From assembly GCA_900473685.1 (NCBI GenBank), contig UCNE01000014.1:62001-126000 (forward strand): 64,000 nt of DNA, in the 5' to 3' direction. The DNA comes from Hyphomicrobiales bacterium. Lineage in GTDB: Bacteria > Pseudomonadota > Alphaproteobacteria > Rhizobiales > Rhizobiaceae. Both the position numbers and the translations under genes were made by a program. Below the pieces are notes generated by a model, which was not told where the DNA came from, did no database searches, and worked only from the letters and a program-made list of their open reading frames with translations. Below are positions 1 through 7,490 of this stretch, in pieces. Numbering within the stretch: position 1 is the first letter of the stretch; every line of letters begins with the position of its first letter.

Positions 1-606
1 GTCATGTCGCCGCCGTTCCGCAACAAGCAGCATCAGGACTCACTCTGGGCTGGGCTTGCCGCCGGTTCCCTGCAGGTGGTCGCGACCGACCACTGCGCCT
101 TCACGACTGCACAAAAACGCTTCGGCGTCGGCGATTTCACCAAGATCCCCAATGGCACCGGTGGCCTTGAAGACCGTATGCCGATGCTCTGGACAAACGG
201 CGTCGCCACCGGCCGCATCACCATGAACGAATTCGTGGCCGTGACCTCGACCAATATCGCCAAGATCCTCAACATGTACCCGAAAAAGGGCGCGATCCTT
301 GTCGGCGCCGATGCCGATCTCGTCGTCTGGGATCCGAAACGCTCGAAGACCATCTCGGCCTCAAGCCAGCAATCGGCGATCGACTATAACGTCTTCGAAG
401 GCAAGCAGGTGACCGGCCTGCCGCGCTATACGCTGACCGGCGGCGTGGTCGCCATCGAGGAATCGACGGTCAAGACGCGCGAAGGCCAGGGCAAGTTCGT
501 CAAGCGCGAGCCCTTCACTGCCGTCAACAAGGCGCTCTCAACGTGGAAGGACATCACCGCACCGCGCAAGGTCCAGCGCACCGGCATCCCGGCCAGCGGG
601 GTGTGA
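1..606 (+). CDS. hydA: Dihydropyrimidinase / D-hydantoinase, C-terminal part (5' end outside window)
   Basis: This is the C-terminal 200 or so residues of a cyclic amidohydrolase; the frame is open to the left window edge. The segment carries the metal-site ATDHC motif, where the Asp of the TIM-barrel amidohydrolases lies. It also has the family-typical block from GTGGLEDRMP to the ADADLVVWDP turn that starts the C-terminal beta-sandwich. The enzyme opens the ring of dihydrouracil, dihydrothymine or hydantoins in the reductive pyrimidine pathway. An NMT1-type ABC operon follows on the same strand, matching the usual linkage of this enzyme with a pyrimidine transporter. Dihydropyrimidinase is favoured over allantoinase because of the overall motif pattern. 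Substrate is inferred. Confidence 0.9.
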   Translation, partial: VMSPPFRNKQHQDSLWAGLAAGSLQVVATDHCAFTTAQKRFGVGDFTKIPNGTGGLEDRMPMLWTNGVATGRITMNEFVAVTSTNIAKILNMYPKKGAILVGADADLVVWDPKRSKTISASSQQSAIDYNVFEGKQVTGLPRYTLTGGVVAIEESTVKTREGQGKFVKREPFTAVNKALSTWKDITAPRKVQRTGIPASGV

Positions 607-801
607 TGGTGAGAGCGGCAAGACAGACGAGTACGTGGAAAGACTGCGAGCCGGCGCGGATCATATCGTCGTGTTCAAGGGCGGCATACGCTGGGGGCTT
701 TTGAAGAGATGCAAATGGGCCGCCCCAAATTCAGCATATCGCTCTGTCGCCGGCCGGCGGGCCAAGGGCGGCGCGACGGGCCGCCTCACGCAACACCAAA
801 A

Positions 802-1221
802 TTACAACGGCACGAGGGCCTCCAGTTCAGGCAACAGAACGACGCTTTCCTGCTCGTTCGGATCCGTTCTGGCAATCACCGCCGAACAGGGCTGATCCGA
901 CAGATTGGCCGGCAGATGCGGCACACCGGCCGGAATGTAAAACATCTCGCCCGCCCGTACGATCACATACTCCTCCAGCCTCTCGCCAAACCACGTATGT
1001 GCCTCACCCGACAGCATGTAGATAGCCGTTTCATGGGTCTCATGTTTGTGGGCCTTGGCGCGGCCGCCCGGCGGCATGATCAGAAGATGCATGCAGATAC
1101 CCGTCGATCCGACAGCTTGTGCCGAAATCCCCTCGAAATAGCTGAGCCCTTGCTTACCGTTATAGGTCTGGCCGGGACGGACGAGCCGGCAGGTGGGTTT
1201 CGATGATTGCAACATTTTCAT
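802..1221 (-). CDS. Cupin domain protein
   Basis: This 139-residue protein is essentially one cupin_2 barrel. Motif 1 is seen around AHKHETHETAIY (His, His, Glu type metal ligands) and motif 2 around AGEMFYIPAGVPHLP (final His). The start was set at the ATG at 1221 because a strong GGAGGA ribosome site lies just upstream on the minus strand; a longer in-frame extension would run across the divergent promoter region and lacks cupin character. It is transcribed away from the neighbouring ABC transporter. Cupins of this size are found as small metalloenzymes or sensor domains; the substrate cannot be read from sequence. A role with pyrimidine or ureido compounds is only suggested by position. 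Confidence 0.8.
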   Translation of the reverse strand: MKMLQSSKPTCRLVRPGQTYNGKQGLSYFEGISAQAVGSTGICMHLLIMPPGGRAKAHKHETHETAIYMLSGEAHTWFGERLEEYVIVRAGEMFYIPAGVPHLPANLSDQPCSAVIARTDPNEQESVVLLPELEALVPL

Positions 1222-1300
1222 GTCTCCTCCGCAGGAACGCCGCAGGCAGCATACCTCATTGGAAAAATATGAAGTACGACTATCGGAGGCAGAAAGCCGA

Positions 1301-2149
1301 ATGACCTCACACCAATCTTCCAGCCAATGGCATTCAGGGCGGAGCGCACCGGACACAATGACAGGCACAGCAACATCCGTCGTTTCGGCGCGCGATCTCG
1401 GCCTCACGTTCGAGACCAATGACGGCCCGGTCAATGCGTTGACGGGCGTCAATCTCGACGTCAACAAGGGCGATTTCGTCTCCTTCATCGGCCCCTCCGG
1501 CTGCGGCAAGACCACTTTCCTGCGCGTCATCGCCGATCTGGAAAAGCCAACATCCGGCGTGATTACCGTCAATGGCACGACACCCGAGAACGCCCGGAAG
1601 AACCGCTCCTACGGTTACGTCTTCCAGGCCGCCGCCCTCTACCCGTGGCGCACCATCGAAAAGAACATCGCCCTGCCGCTCGAAATCATGGGCTACAGCG
1701 CCGCTGACCAGAAAGCCCGGATCGAGCGTACCCTGGAGCTGGTCAATCTCACCGGCTTCGGCAAGAAGTTCCCCTGGCAGCTTTCAGGCGGCATGCAGCA
1801 GCGCGCCTCGATCGCCCGTGCGCTGGCCTTCGATGCCGATCTCCTCCTGATGGACGAACCGTTCGGTGCTCTCGATGAAATCGTCCGCGATCACCTGAAC
1901 GAGCAGCTCTTGAAACTCTGGGACCGCACCAACAAGACGATCTGCTTCGTTACCCACTCGATCCCGGAAGCCGTCTATCTCTCCACCAAGATCGTCGTCA
2001 TGAGCCCCCGCCCCGGCCGGGTCACCGATATCATCGAATCCACCCTGCCAAGGGAACGCCCGCTCGGCATCCGCGAAACCCCGGAATTCCTCGCGATCGC
2101 ACATCGCGTGCGCGAGGGGCTGAGAGCGGGGCATAGTTATGATGAGTAG
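1301..2149 (+). CDS. ABC transporter ATP-binding protein (SsuB/TauB class, probable pyrimidine import)
   Basis: This 282-residue ATPase has Walker A GPSGCGKTT (about 64-72), Q-loop YVFQ, signature LSGGMQQ (about 161-167), Walker B LLLMDEP and the H-loop in FVTHSIPEA. It is the nitrate/sulfonate/taurine class that serves two permeases and an NMT1-type binding protein, all present downstream. The ATG at 1301 is preceded by GGAGG at a slightly long spacing; an ATG at 1358 is an alternative. The linked dihydropyrimidinase suggests import of pyrimidines or their reduced forms. A DUF559 gene and palindromic repeats separate it from the rest of the operon, which is odd for an otherwise tightly coupled set. 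Confidence 0.9.
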   Translation: MTSHQSSSQWHSGRSAPDTMTGTATSVVSARDLGLTFETNDGPVNALTGVNLDVNKGDFVSFIGPSGCGKTTFLRVIADLEKPTSGVITVNGTTPENARKNRSYGYVFQAAALYPWRTIEKNIALPLEIMGYSAADQKARIERTLELVNLTGFGKKFPWQLSGGMQQRASIARALAFDADLLLMDEPFGALDEIVRDHLNEQLLKLWDRTNKTICFVTHSIPEAVYLSTKIVVMSPRPGRVTDIIESTLPRERPLGIRETPEFLAIAHRVREGLRAGHSYDE

Positions 2150-2181
2150 GGCGACCGAGATTGCGGCGAAGGCCCCTCCCC

Positions 2182-2400
2182 AACCCCTCCCCACAAGGGG
2201 GAGGGGTTCGACCGCTCGGCCTCTCGCTTTTTCAGACTTCCAACAAGTCAAAATTGCTGCACATACGACGCGCAGAAATTCTAACTCGAGTTTTGAGGGA
2301 TCGCCGCAGGCGATGCATTTTCAGTTTGGCGATGCAGGCGCCGCGGGTTACTCCCTCCCCCTTGTGGGGAGGGTGGTGAGCGCAGCGAACCGGGAGGGGT
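2182..2400. repeat. Pair of intergenic palindromic repeats (rhizobial mosaic type)
   Basis: A perfect 11-bp inverted repeat lies at 2182-2208 (AACCCCTCCCC, 5-nt loop, GGGGAGGGGTT). A second palindrome lies at 2353-2373 (CCCTCCCC, 5-nt loop, GGGGAGGG), trailed by a CGGGAGGGGT tail at 2391-2400. The two are roughly inverted copies, as in bacterial interspersed mosaic elements. They sit between the ABC ATPase stop and the DUF559 gene, inside an operon. The reading frame stays open through them, so a longer DUF559 ORF exists on paper, but the repeat part is unlikely to be coding. Confidence 0.75.
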
Positions 2401-2405
2401 CTTTC

Positions 2406-2789
2406 TTGCCGCACTCAAATATCGACCCAAAAACCAGAACGAGGGCCAAGAAACTACGGACCGAACTGACCAAAGCGGAAGCCAGAATGTGGAATATGCT
2501 GCGTGACTTCCGTACACGCGGCGCCCGGTTCCGCCGCGAGACTCCGATTGGTCCCTACATAGCTGACTTTGCCTGGCTATCGGCGCGCATTGTGATTGAA
2601 GTCGATGGGGATAGCCATGAAACTTCGGAAGGAAGGAAACACGATAGCCAACGGGATCGGTTTCTCCAGGCCCAGGGCTTCACTGTCCTGCGCTTCGACA
2701 ATGCCCAGGTGATCGATGGTCCGGATTATGTCTTTCTCGCCATAGAACATGCCATTTCACCCTTTCTAAAAGTCGAGCCAACTCAATGA
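2406..2789 (+). CDS. DUF559 / Vsr-like endonuclease-domain protein
   Basis: This 127-residue protein matches the compact DUF559 family, which has the very-short-patch-repair endonuclease fold. It shows a charged N-terminal helix (RTRAKKLRTELTKAEARMW), then RRETPIGPYIADFAW, then the core acidic strand VIEVDGDSHE and RFLQAQGFTVLRFDN. D54, E65 and D67 are the likely metal-binding acidic positions. The TTG at 2406 was chosen because AGGGG lies 8-9 bases upstream and the protein then has the family's usual length. It overlaps the next gene by ATGA. No function in transport is known. Its place inside an ABC operon, beside palindromic repeats, suggests insertion as a unit with them. Start codon uncertain. 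Confidence 0.75.
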   Translation: MPHSNIDPKTRTRAKKLRTELTKAEARMWNMLRDFRTRGARFRRETPIGPYIADFAWLSARIVIEVDGDSHETSEGRKHDSQRDRFLQAQGFTVLRFDNAQVIDGPDYVFLAIEHAISPFLKVEPTQ

Positions 2790-3121
2790 ACCTCTCCTTC
2801 ATCCTCTGGCTCGCCGCCTCCATGGCGATCTTCCTCGGCGGCGCCACGGCGTCGCGTTATTATGTTTCCACCAACAACATCCTGATCCTCCTGTTCTCTC
2901 TCGGCCTCTATTGCCTCGGCAACCTGATGATGGTGCGATTGATGCGCGAGGGTGGGCTCGGACTTGCCATTTCAGCCTCGGCCATCGCCCAGTTGCTGCT
3001 GGTCAATTTCATCGCCTTTGCCGTCTTCGGCGAGCGGATGACCTTACCGCAGCTGGCAGGCGTGGCACTTGGCGTCGTCTCGATGGCGCTGATGCTGATG
3101 CCAGCTGGAGGAAAGGCTTGA
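2786..3121 (+). CDS. Small four-helix membrane protein, SMR/EamA-like
   Basis: This 111-residue protein is almost entirely hydrophobic with four predicted membrane spans, the size and topology of small multidrug resistance (SMR) and half-EamA proteins. The C-terminal part (FGERMTLPQLAGVALGVVSM) resembles the last two helices of drug/metabolite transporters. It lacks the Glu in the first helix that SMR pumps use for proton coupling (AIFLGGATASRYYV instead), so drug export is doubtful. It overlaps DUF559 by 4 bases and is followed 2 bases later by the first ABC permease, so it is translated as part of the transporter operon. It may be an accessory subunit of the importer; function unknown. Confidence 0.75.
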   Translation: MNLSFILWLAASMAIFLGGATASRYYVSTNNILILLFSLGLYCLGNLMMVRLMREGGLGLAISASAIAQLLLVNFIAFAVFGERMTLPQLAGVALGVVSMALMLMPAGGKA

Positions 3122-3123
3122 GC

Positions 3124-4008
3124 ATGGAAAAGCCGAACCTTTTCAAAGACAGTATCATGCCAGTCGGCGTCATCCTGCTTACCGTCCTGGTCATCTGGTA
3201 TGTCTCGGCGGTCTTCCTCAATGCGCCGTTCGAACGCGACACTGCGGCGCGCGCCGGAACGGAAATCACCTTCTCGGAAATCCTGCCGAAAACCATGTTC
3301 CAGCAACGGCCGGTGCTCCCTGCCCCGCATCAGGTGATCGCCGAAATCTGGAACACGACGGTCCTGATGCCGATCACCTCGAAGCGCAGTCTCGTCTATC
3401 ACGCCTGGATCACGCTCTCGGCTACACTGCTCGGGTTCGGCATCGGCACCGTGCTCGGCATTCTGCTGGCCGTCGGCATCGTCCACAACCGCGCGATGGA
3501 CCGCTCGCTGATGCCGTGGGTCATTGCCAGCCAGACCATCCCGATCCTCGCCATCGCGCCGATGATCATTGTCGTCCTCAATGCCGTCGGCATATCGGGC
3601 CTGCTGCCAAAGGCGCTGATTTCCACCTATCTCAGCTTCTTCCCGATCGTCGTCGGCATGGTGAAAGGGCTGCGCGCGCCTGAACAGATCCAGCTCGACC
3701 TGATGCACACCTATTATGCCAGCCCGTCGCAGACTTTCTGGAAGCTGCGCTGGCCGTCGTCCATGCCCTATCTCTTCGCCTCGTTGAAAGTCGCCATCGC
3801 CATTTCGCTGGTCGGCGCCATCGTCGGCGAATTGCCGACCGGTGCCGTGTCCGGTCTCGGTGCCCGGCTGCTCGCCGGCTCCTATTACGGCCAGACCGTG
3901 CAGATCTGGTCGGCTCTGTTCATGGCGGCCGCCCTTGCTGCGACCCTGGTGATTATCGTCGGCCTTGCCCACACCGCCGTCCTCAAGCGCATGGGGATGA
4001 AACCATGA
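3124..4008 (+). CDS. ABC transporter permease 1 (NMT1-type system)
   Basis: This 294-residue membrane protein of the SsuC/TauC/BPD_transp_1 type has an N-terminal hydrophobic anchor, a long periplasmic stretch (about 30-85) and then six or so transmembrane helices. The cytoplasmic EAA-like loop reads around LDLMHTYYASPSQTFWKLRWPSSMPYLF, which docks the ATPase. The ATG at 3124 follows the SMR-like gene by 2 bases; upstream in-frame extension would overlap that gene and is rejected. It overlaps permease 2 by ATGA. With permease 2 it would form the heterodimeric channel. Confidence 0.9.
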   Translation: MEKPNLFKDSIMPVGVILLTVLVIWYVSAVFLNAPFERDTAARAGTEITFSEILPKTMFQQRPVLPAPHQVIAEIWNTTVLMPITSKRSLVYHAWITLSATLLGFGIGTVLGILLAVGIVHNRAMDRSLMPWVIASQTIPILAIAPMIIVVLNAVGISGLLPKALISTYLSFFPIVVGMVKGLRAPEQIQLDLMHTYYASPSQTFWKLRWPSSMPYLFASLKVAIAISLVGAIVGELPTGAVSGLGARLLAGSYYGQTVQIWSALFMAAALAATLVIIVGLAHTAVLKRMGMKP

Positions 4009-4877
4009 ACTACGGTCTTCTGTTCGGTGCCATCGCCTTCTGGCTTGCGGCCTGGGCAACCAACGAATGGCTGGTGCGCAGGAAATTCCGCACCCCGTCA
4101 GCAAACGGCGTTGTTCGTCTGGCAGTTCCCCTGCTGTTCGGCGTCAGCATCCTGGTTCTCTGGGAAGGGCTGGTGCGCGGTCTCCACGTTCCTTCCGTTC
4201 TTTTACCGCCACCGTCGATGATCTGGACGCGGCTGATCAACTCGGTGCCGACGCTCTGGGCTGATTTCCAGCAGACATTCCTGAAAGCGGTGATCACCGG
4301 CTATGCGCTCGGCTGCGGGCTCGGCTTCCTCGTTGCGATTGCCATCGACCGTTCGCCCTTCCTGCAGAAGGGCCTTCTGCCGCTCGGCAATTTCGTTTCC
4401 GCCCTGCCCGTCATCGGTGTCGCGCCGATCATGGTCATGTGGTTCGGCTTCGACTGGCAGTCGAAGGTCGCGGTCGTGGTCATCATGACCTTCTTCCCAA
4501 TGCTGGTGAACACGGTGTCGGGGCTTGCCGCGGCAAGCGCGATGGAACGCGACCTGATGCACACCTATGCCGCCAGCTGGTTCCAGACACTTGTCAAACT
4601 GCGCCTCCCGGCAGCATGGCCTTTCATCTTCAATGCGCTCAAGATCAACTCCACTCTGGCGTTGATCGGCGCCATCGTCGCCGAGTTCTTCGGCACCCCG
4701 ATCGTTGGCATGGGGTTCCGGATTTCCACCGAGGTGGGGCGCATGAATGTCGATATGGTTTGGGCCGAAATCGCCGTCGCGGCGGTCGCAGGCTCCGCAT
4801 TTTACGGGATAGTCGCGCTCATCGAGCGGGCTGTCACGTTTTGGCATCCGTCCGTGCGAAACGCGCGGACGGCTTAA
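4005..4877 (+). CDS. ABC transporter permease 2 (NMT1-type system)
   Basis: This 290-residue protein has about six membrane helices. Its EAA loop is close to that of permease 1 (DLMHTYAASWFQTLVKLRLPAAWPFIF), showing the two are paralogues from duplication. It starts within the stop of permease 1 (ATGA overlap) and ends 48 bases before the binding-protein gene. Together with the ATPase at 1301 and the binding protein at 4926 it completes the importer. The pair of unequal permeases is characteristic of pyrimidine/HMP-type systems rather than taurine or sulfonate systems, which usually have one permease gene. Confidence 0.9.
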   Translation: MNYGLLFGAIAFWLAAWATNEWLVRRKFRTPSANGVVRLAVPLLFGVSILVLWEGLVRGLHVPSVLLPPPSMIWTRLINSVPTLWADFQQTFLKAVITGYALGCGLGFLVAIAIDRSPFLQKGLLPLGNFVSALPVIGVAPIMVMWFGFDWQSKVAVVVIMTFFPMLVNTVSGLAAASAMERDLMHTYAASWFQTLVKLRLPAAWPFIFNALKINSTLALIGAIVAEFFGTPIVGMGFRISTEVGRMNVDMVWAEIAVAAVAGSAFYGIVALIERAVTFWHPSVRNARTA

Positions 4878-4925
4878 AAAATGCCTGCCCGTGGTGGGCG
4901 GGTACAACAAAAAAAGGGAACTGAC

Positions 4926-5918
4926 ATGAAGACAAGACTTGCATTATTGCTGCTGGCAAGCGCTTTTTCGCTGTCCGCATTCCATGCCATGGCCGCCGAC
5001 AAGGTGGTGCTGCAGTTGAAATGGGTCACGCAGGCCCAGTTCGCCGGCTATTATGTCGCCAAGGACAAGGGCTTTTATGAAGCCGAAGGCCTCGATGTCG
5101 AGATCAAGCCGGGCGGCCCGGACATCGCACCTCCGCAGGTCATCGCTGGTGGCGGCGCCGATGTCGTCGTCGACTGGATGCCGTCTGCCCTTGCGACCCG
5201 CGAAAAGGGCGTGGCGCTCGTCAACATCGCCCAGCCCTTCAAGTCCTCCGGCATGATGCTGACCTGCCTGAAGGAATCCGGCGTCGCCTCGCCTGCCGAT
5301 TTCAAGGGCAAGACGCTCGGTGTCTGGTTCTTCGGCAATGAATATCCGTTTCTGTCCTGGATGAGCCAGCTCGGCCTCAAGACCGACGGCGGGCCGGATG
5401 GCGTCACGGTCCTGAAGCAAGGTTTTAACGTCGATCCGCTGATCCAGAAGCAGGCAGCCTGCATCTCCACTATGACCTATAACGAATATTGGCAGGTCAT
5501 CGACGCCGGTATCAAGCCGGATGACCTGGTCGTCTTCAAGTATCAGGACCAGGGCGTCGCGACCTTGGAAGACGGCCTCTATGTGCTTGAAGACAAGCTC
5601 AAGGACCCGGCCTTCAAGGAAAAGATGGTCAAGTTCGTGCGTGCCTCGATGAAGGGCTGGAAATACGCCGAGCAAAACACCGACGAAGCCGCCGGCATCG
5701 TGCTCGAGAACGACGCCACCGGCGCCCAGACGGAAGAACACCAGAAGCGCATGATGAGTGAAGTTGCCAAATTGACGGCAGGCTCGAATGGCGCGCTGGA
5801 TGACGCCGACTATAAACGCACCGTTGCTTCGCTGCTGAAGGGTGGCTCCGACCCGGTCATCAGCAAGGAACCATCAGGCGCCTTCACGCATGAGATTACT
5901 GACGCCGCTCTCAAGTAG
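4926..5918 (+). CDS. NMT1/THI5-type periplasmic substrate-binding protein, probable pyrimidine
   Basis: This 330-residue protein has a clear signal peptide (hydrophobic LALLLLASAFSLSAFHAMA, cleavage near ADK). The mature part begins VVLQLKWVTQAQFAGYYVA, the signature of NMT1-like pyrimidine/thiamine-precursor binding proteins. The CCCFC-type cysteine motif of thiamine-precursor synthases is absent, so a ThiY/THI5 assignment is not supported; a pyrimidine-related ligand is inferred from the neighbouring dihydropyrimidinase. The start at 4926 is preceded by AGGGAACTG and gives a normal signal peptide; the 15-codon upstream extension has no such feature. A strong terminator follows at 5944. Confidence 0.88.
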   Translation: MKTRLALLLLASAFSLSAFHAMAADKVVLQLKWVTQAQFAGYYVAKDKGFYEAEGLDVEIKPGGPDIAPPQVIAGGGADVVVDWMPSALATREKGVALVNIAQPFKSSGMMLTCLKESGVASPADFKGKTLGVWFFGNEYPFLSWMSQLGLKTDGGPDGVTVLKQGFNVDPLIQKQAACISTMTYNEYWQVIDAGIKPDDLVVFKYQDQGVATLEDGLYVLEDKLKDPAFKEKMVKFVRASMKGWKYAEQNTDEAAGIVLENDATGAQTEEHQKRMMSEVAKLTAGSNGALDDADYKRTVASLLKGGSDPVISKEPSGAFTHEITDAALK

Positions 5919-5943
5919 GCGTTTTTATAATACTTTTGACAGA

Positions 5944-5975
5944 AGAAACGCGCGGGGCCAGCTCCGCGCGTTTCT
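5944..5975 (+). terminator. Intrinsic terminator after pyrimidine ABC operon
   Basis: Perfect 12-bp stem AGAAACGCGCGG / CCGCGCGTTTCT with an 8-base loop, 25 bases after the binding-protein stop. A short T-rich tail (TTTCTCATTT) follows. Confidence 0.8.
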
Positions 5976-6028
5976 CATTTGCAACACTTGAAAATACGCT
6001 TGCGCAACAAAAAGACATAAAACAGAAG

Positions 6029-6057
6029 TTGCATTGATGGCACTCAACAAATAAAAT
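6029..6057 (+). promoter_or_regulatory. Candidate sigma-70 promoter for RND operon
   Basis: TTGCAT (6029-6034), a 17-base spacer, then TAAAAT (6052-6057). It lies about 225 bases upstream of the adaptor gene, in the AT-rich part of the gap. Pattern match only. Confidence 0.35.
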
Positions 6058-6282
6058 AATGAGGCACCATTCTTTATTGCTATGTTCTTGCATAGCCGAA
6101 AGGGCCTAACTAAATACAGCCCGTGGCATTTTGAGGAGGATGCGGAGGAGAATTTACGCGTCATGTAATTGCAATCGACGCGCTGTTTCCTTCCCTTCCA
6201 GCAGACGACGGCGAAAATCCTTTTCGAAAGGGCTTTCCGCGTCAGTGAACTGATTTATCCGGAATTCTAGGAAAGTGAGCCG

Positions 6283-7476
6283 ATGGCCCGTAACACGACG
6301 TTTGCGTTTGGAATTTCCACTGCCCTGGTGCTGACTTTGCTGTCGGGCACCGCATTCGCACAGGAAGCCGCCGCGCCGAAAACCGAACAGGCATTGCCGT
6401 CCATCGTCGTCAGCCAGGTCGAGTCCAAGCTGATTGTAGACCGGGTCCTGGCCACCGGCGCCGTCAAAGCCGTTGACGAGACCTACGTCTCCCCTCTGGT
6501 CGATGGACTTTCCATCCGCACGCTGAACGCCGATGTCGGCGACCGGGTCGAGGCTGAAAGCACGCTTGCGACGTTGAACCAGGACATGCTGGTGCTTCAG
6601 AAAAGCCAGTACGCCGCAAGCCTTGCCAAGGCTGAGGCCGCCCTTGCCCAATATCAGGCACAGCTCGCGGAAGCGCAGGCCAATGCGGACGAAGCCGTCC
6701 GGGTCAGCGAACGGTCGAAGAAGCTCGCCGAGGCGGGCTCGATGTCGACAGCCCAGCGTGACCAGGAAAAAGCCGCTGCCACCGCAGCGCTTGCGCGCGT
6801 CCGGTCGGCTGACCAGCTGGTCTCCGTCGCCAAGGCGGATATCAAGGTCGTCGATGCGCAGATTTCCGATGTCGATCTGCGGCTTGCCCGCACGGATGTG
6901 AAAACGCCGGTGACCGGCGTGGTCTCGGCACGCACCGCGAAGGTCGGCGCCATTGCAAACGGCACCGGCGAACCATTGTTCACCATCATCCGCGACGGCG
7001 CCGTAGAGATGAAGGCAGACATTATCGAAACCGACCTGCCGAAACTTCAGATCGGCCAGAAGGCAAAGGTGACGCTTGCCGACGGAAAGACGCAGATCGA
7101 TGGGAAAATCCGCCTGATCTCGCCGGTTGTCGATACTCAGACCCGCCTTGGCAACGTCTATATCAGTCTGCTGGAACCCGAAAAAGCCAGAGTCGGCATG
7201 TATGCACGGGCGCAGATCATCGTCACGGAAAAGCAGGCGCTGGTCCTGCCGCTTTCGGCCGTGACCAATACGAGGGACGGCATGGTCGCCCGCAAGGTCG
7301 AGGGCGACGTGGCGCATGTTGCGCGAGTTGAAACCGGCATTCAGGACAACGGATATGTCGAAATCCGCAGCGGGCTGAAGCAGGGCGACCGCGTGATCAT
7401 GAAAGCCGGCGCCTTCGTGCGCGATGGTGATCGCATCAAGCCGGTGCTTGCGGCCGCCGAAACCGTATCGAACTGA
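6283..7476 (+). CDS. RND efflux periplasmic adaptor subunit (MFP)
   Basis: This 397-residue membrane-fusion protein has a signal peptide ending at TAFAQ. A lipoyl-like half (SPLVDGLSIRTLNADVGDRV) is followed by an alpha-helical hairpin rich in Ala, Glu and Gln (about 100-190), a second lipoyl half (LARTDVKTPVTGVVSARTAKVG) and beta-barrel/membrane-proximal domains. It bridges an inner-membrane pump to an outer-membrane channel. It is followed 14 bases later by the pump gene, so the two form an operon. No TolC-type channel or regulator gene is adjacent. Substrates cannot be read from the sequence. Confidence 0.92.
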   Translation: MARNTTFAFGISTALVLTLLSGTAFAQEAAAPKTEQALPSIVVSQVESKLIVDRVLATGAVKAVDETYVSPLVDGLSIRTLNADVGDRVEAESTLATLNQDMLVLQKSQYAASLAKAEAALAQYQAQLAEAQANADEAVRVSERSKKLAEAGSMSTAQRDQEKAAATAALARVRSADQLVSVAKADIKVVDAQISDVDLRLARTDVKTPVTGVVSARTAKVGAIANGTGEPLFTIIRDGAVEMKADIIETDLPKLQIGQKAKVTLADGKTQIDGKIRLISPVVDTQTRLGNVYISLLEPEKARVGMYARAQIIVTEKQALVLPLSAVTNTRDGMVARKVEGDVAHVARVETGIQDNGYVEIRSGLKQGDRVIMKAGAFVRDGDRIKPVLAAAETVSN

Positions 7477-7490
7477 TCGAGGTCAAAGAG

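Larger units (their letters stand above)
5919..6282. other. Intergenic region between binding-protein gene and RND operon
   Basis: No convincing gene is seen here. The region holds the terminator at 5944-5975, a candidate sigma-70 promoter at 6029-6057 and a leader of about 225 bases before the efflux operon, AT-richer than the surroundings. Short open frames on the minus strand have unusual codon use and no ribosome site. Confidence 0.7.

Noticed and set aside
607-801. Possible short gene(s) after the dihydropyrimidinase
   Set aside because: Open frames here run into the cupin gene antisense, lack ribosome sites and look non-coding; the stretch holds nothing I can name.
2908-4104. Minus-strand open frame of 398 codons opposite the ABC permease
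   Set aside because: Hydrophilic, His/Arg/Asp-rich antisense of a membrane protein gene; no supporting signal.
4926-5918. Thiamine-precursor (ThiY/THI5) binding protein
   Set aside because: NMT1-like fold is clear but the CCCFC-type motif is missing and the neighbours point to pyrimidine catabolism.
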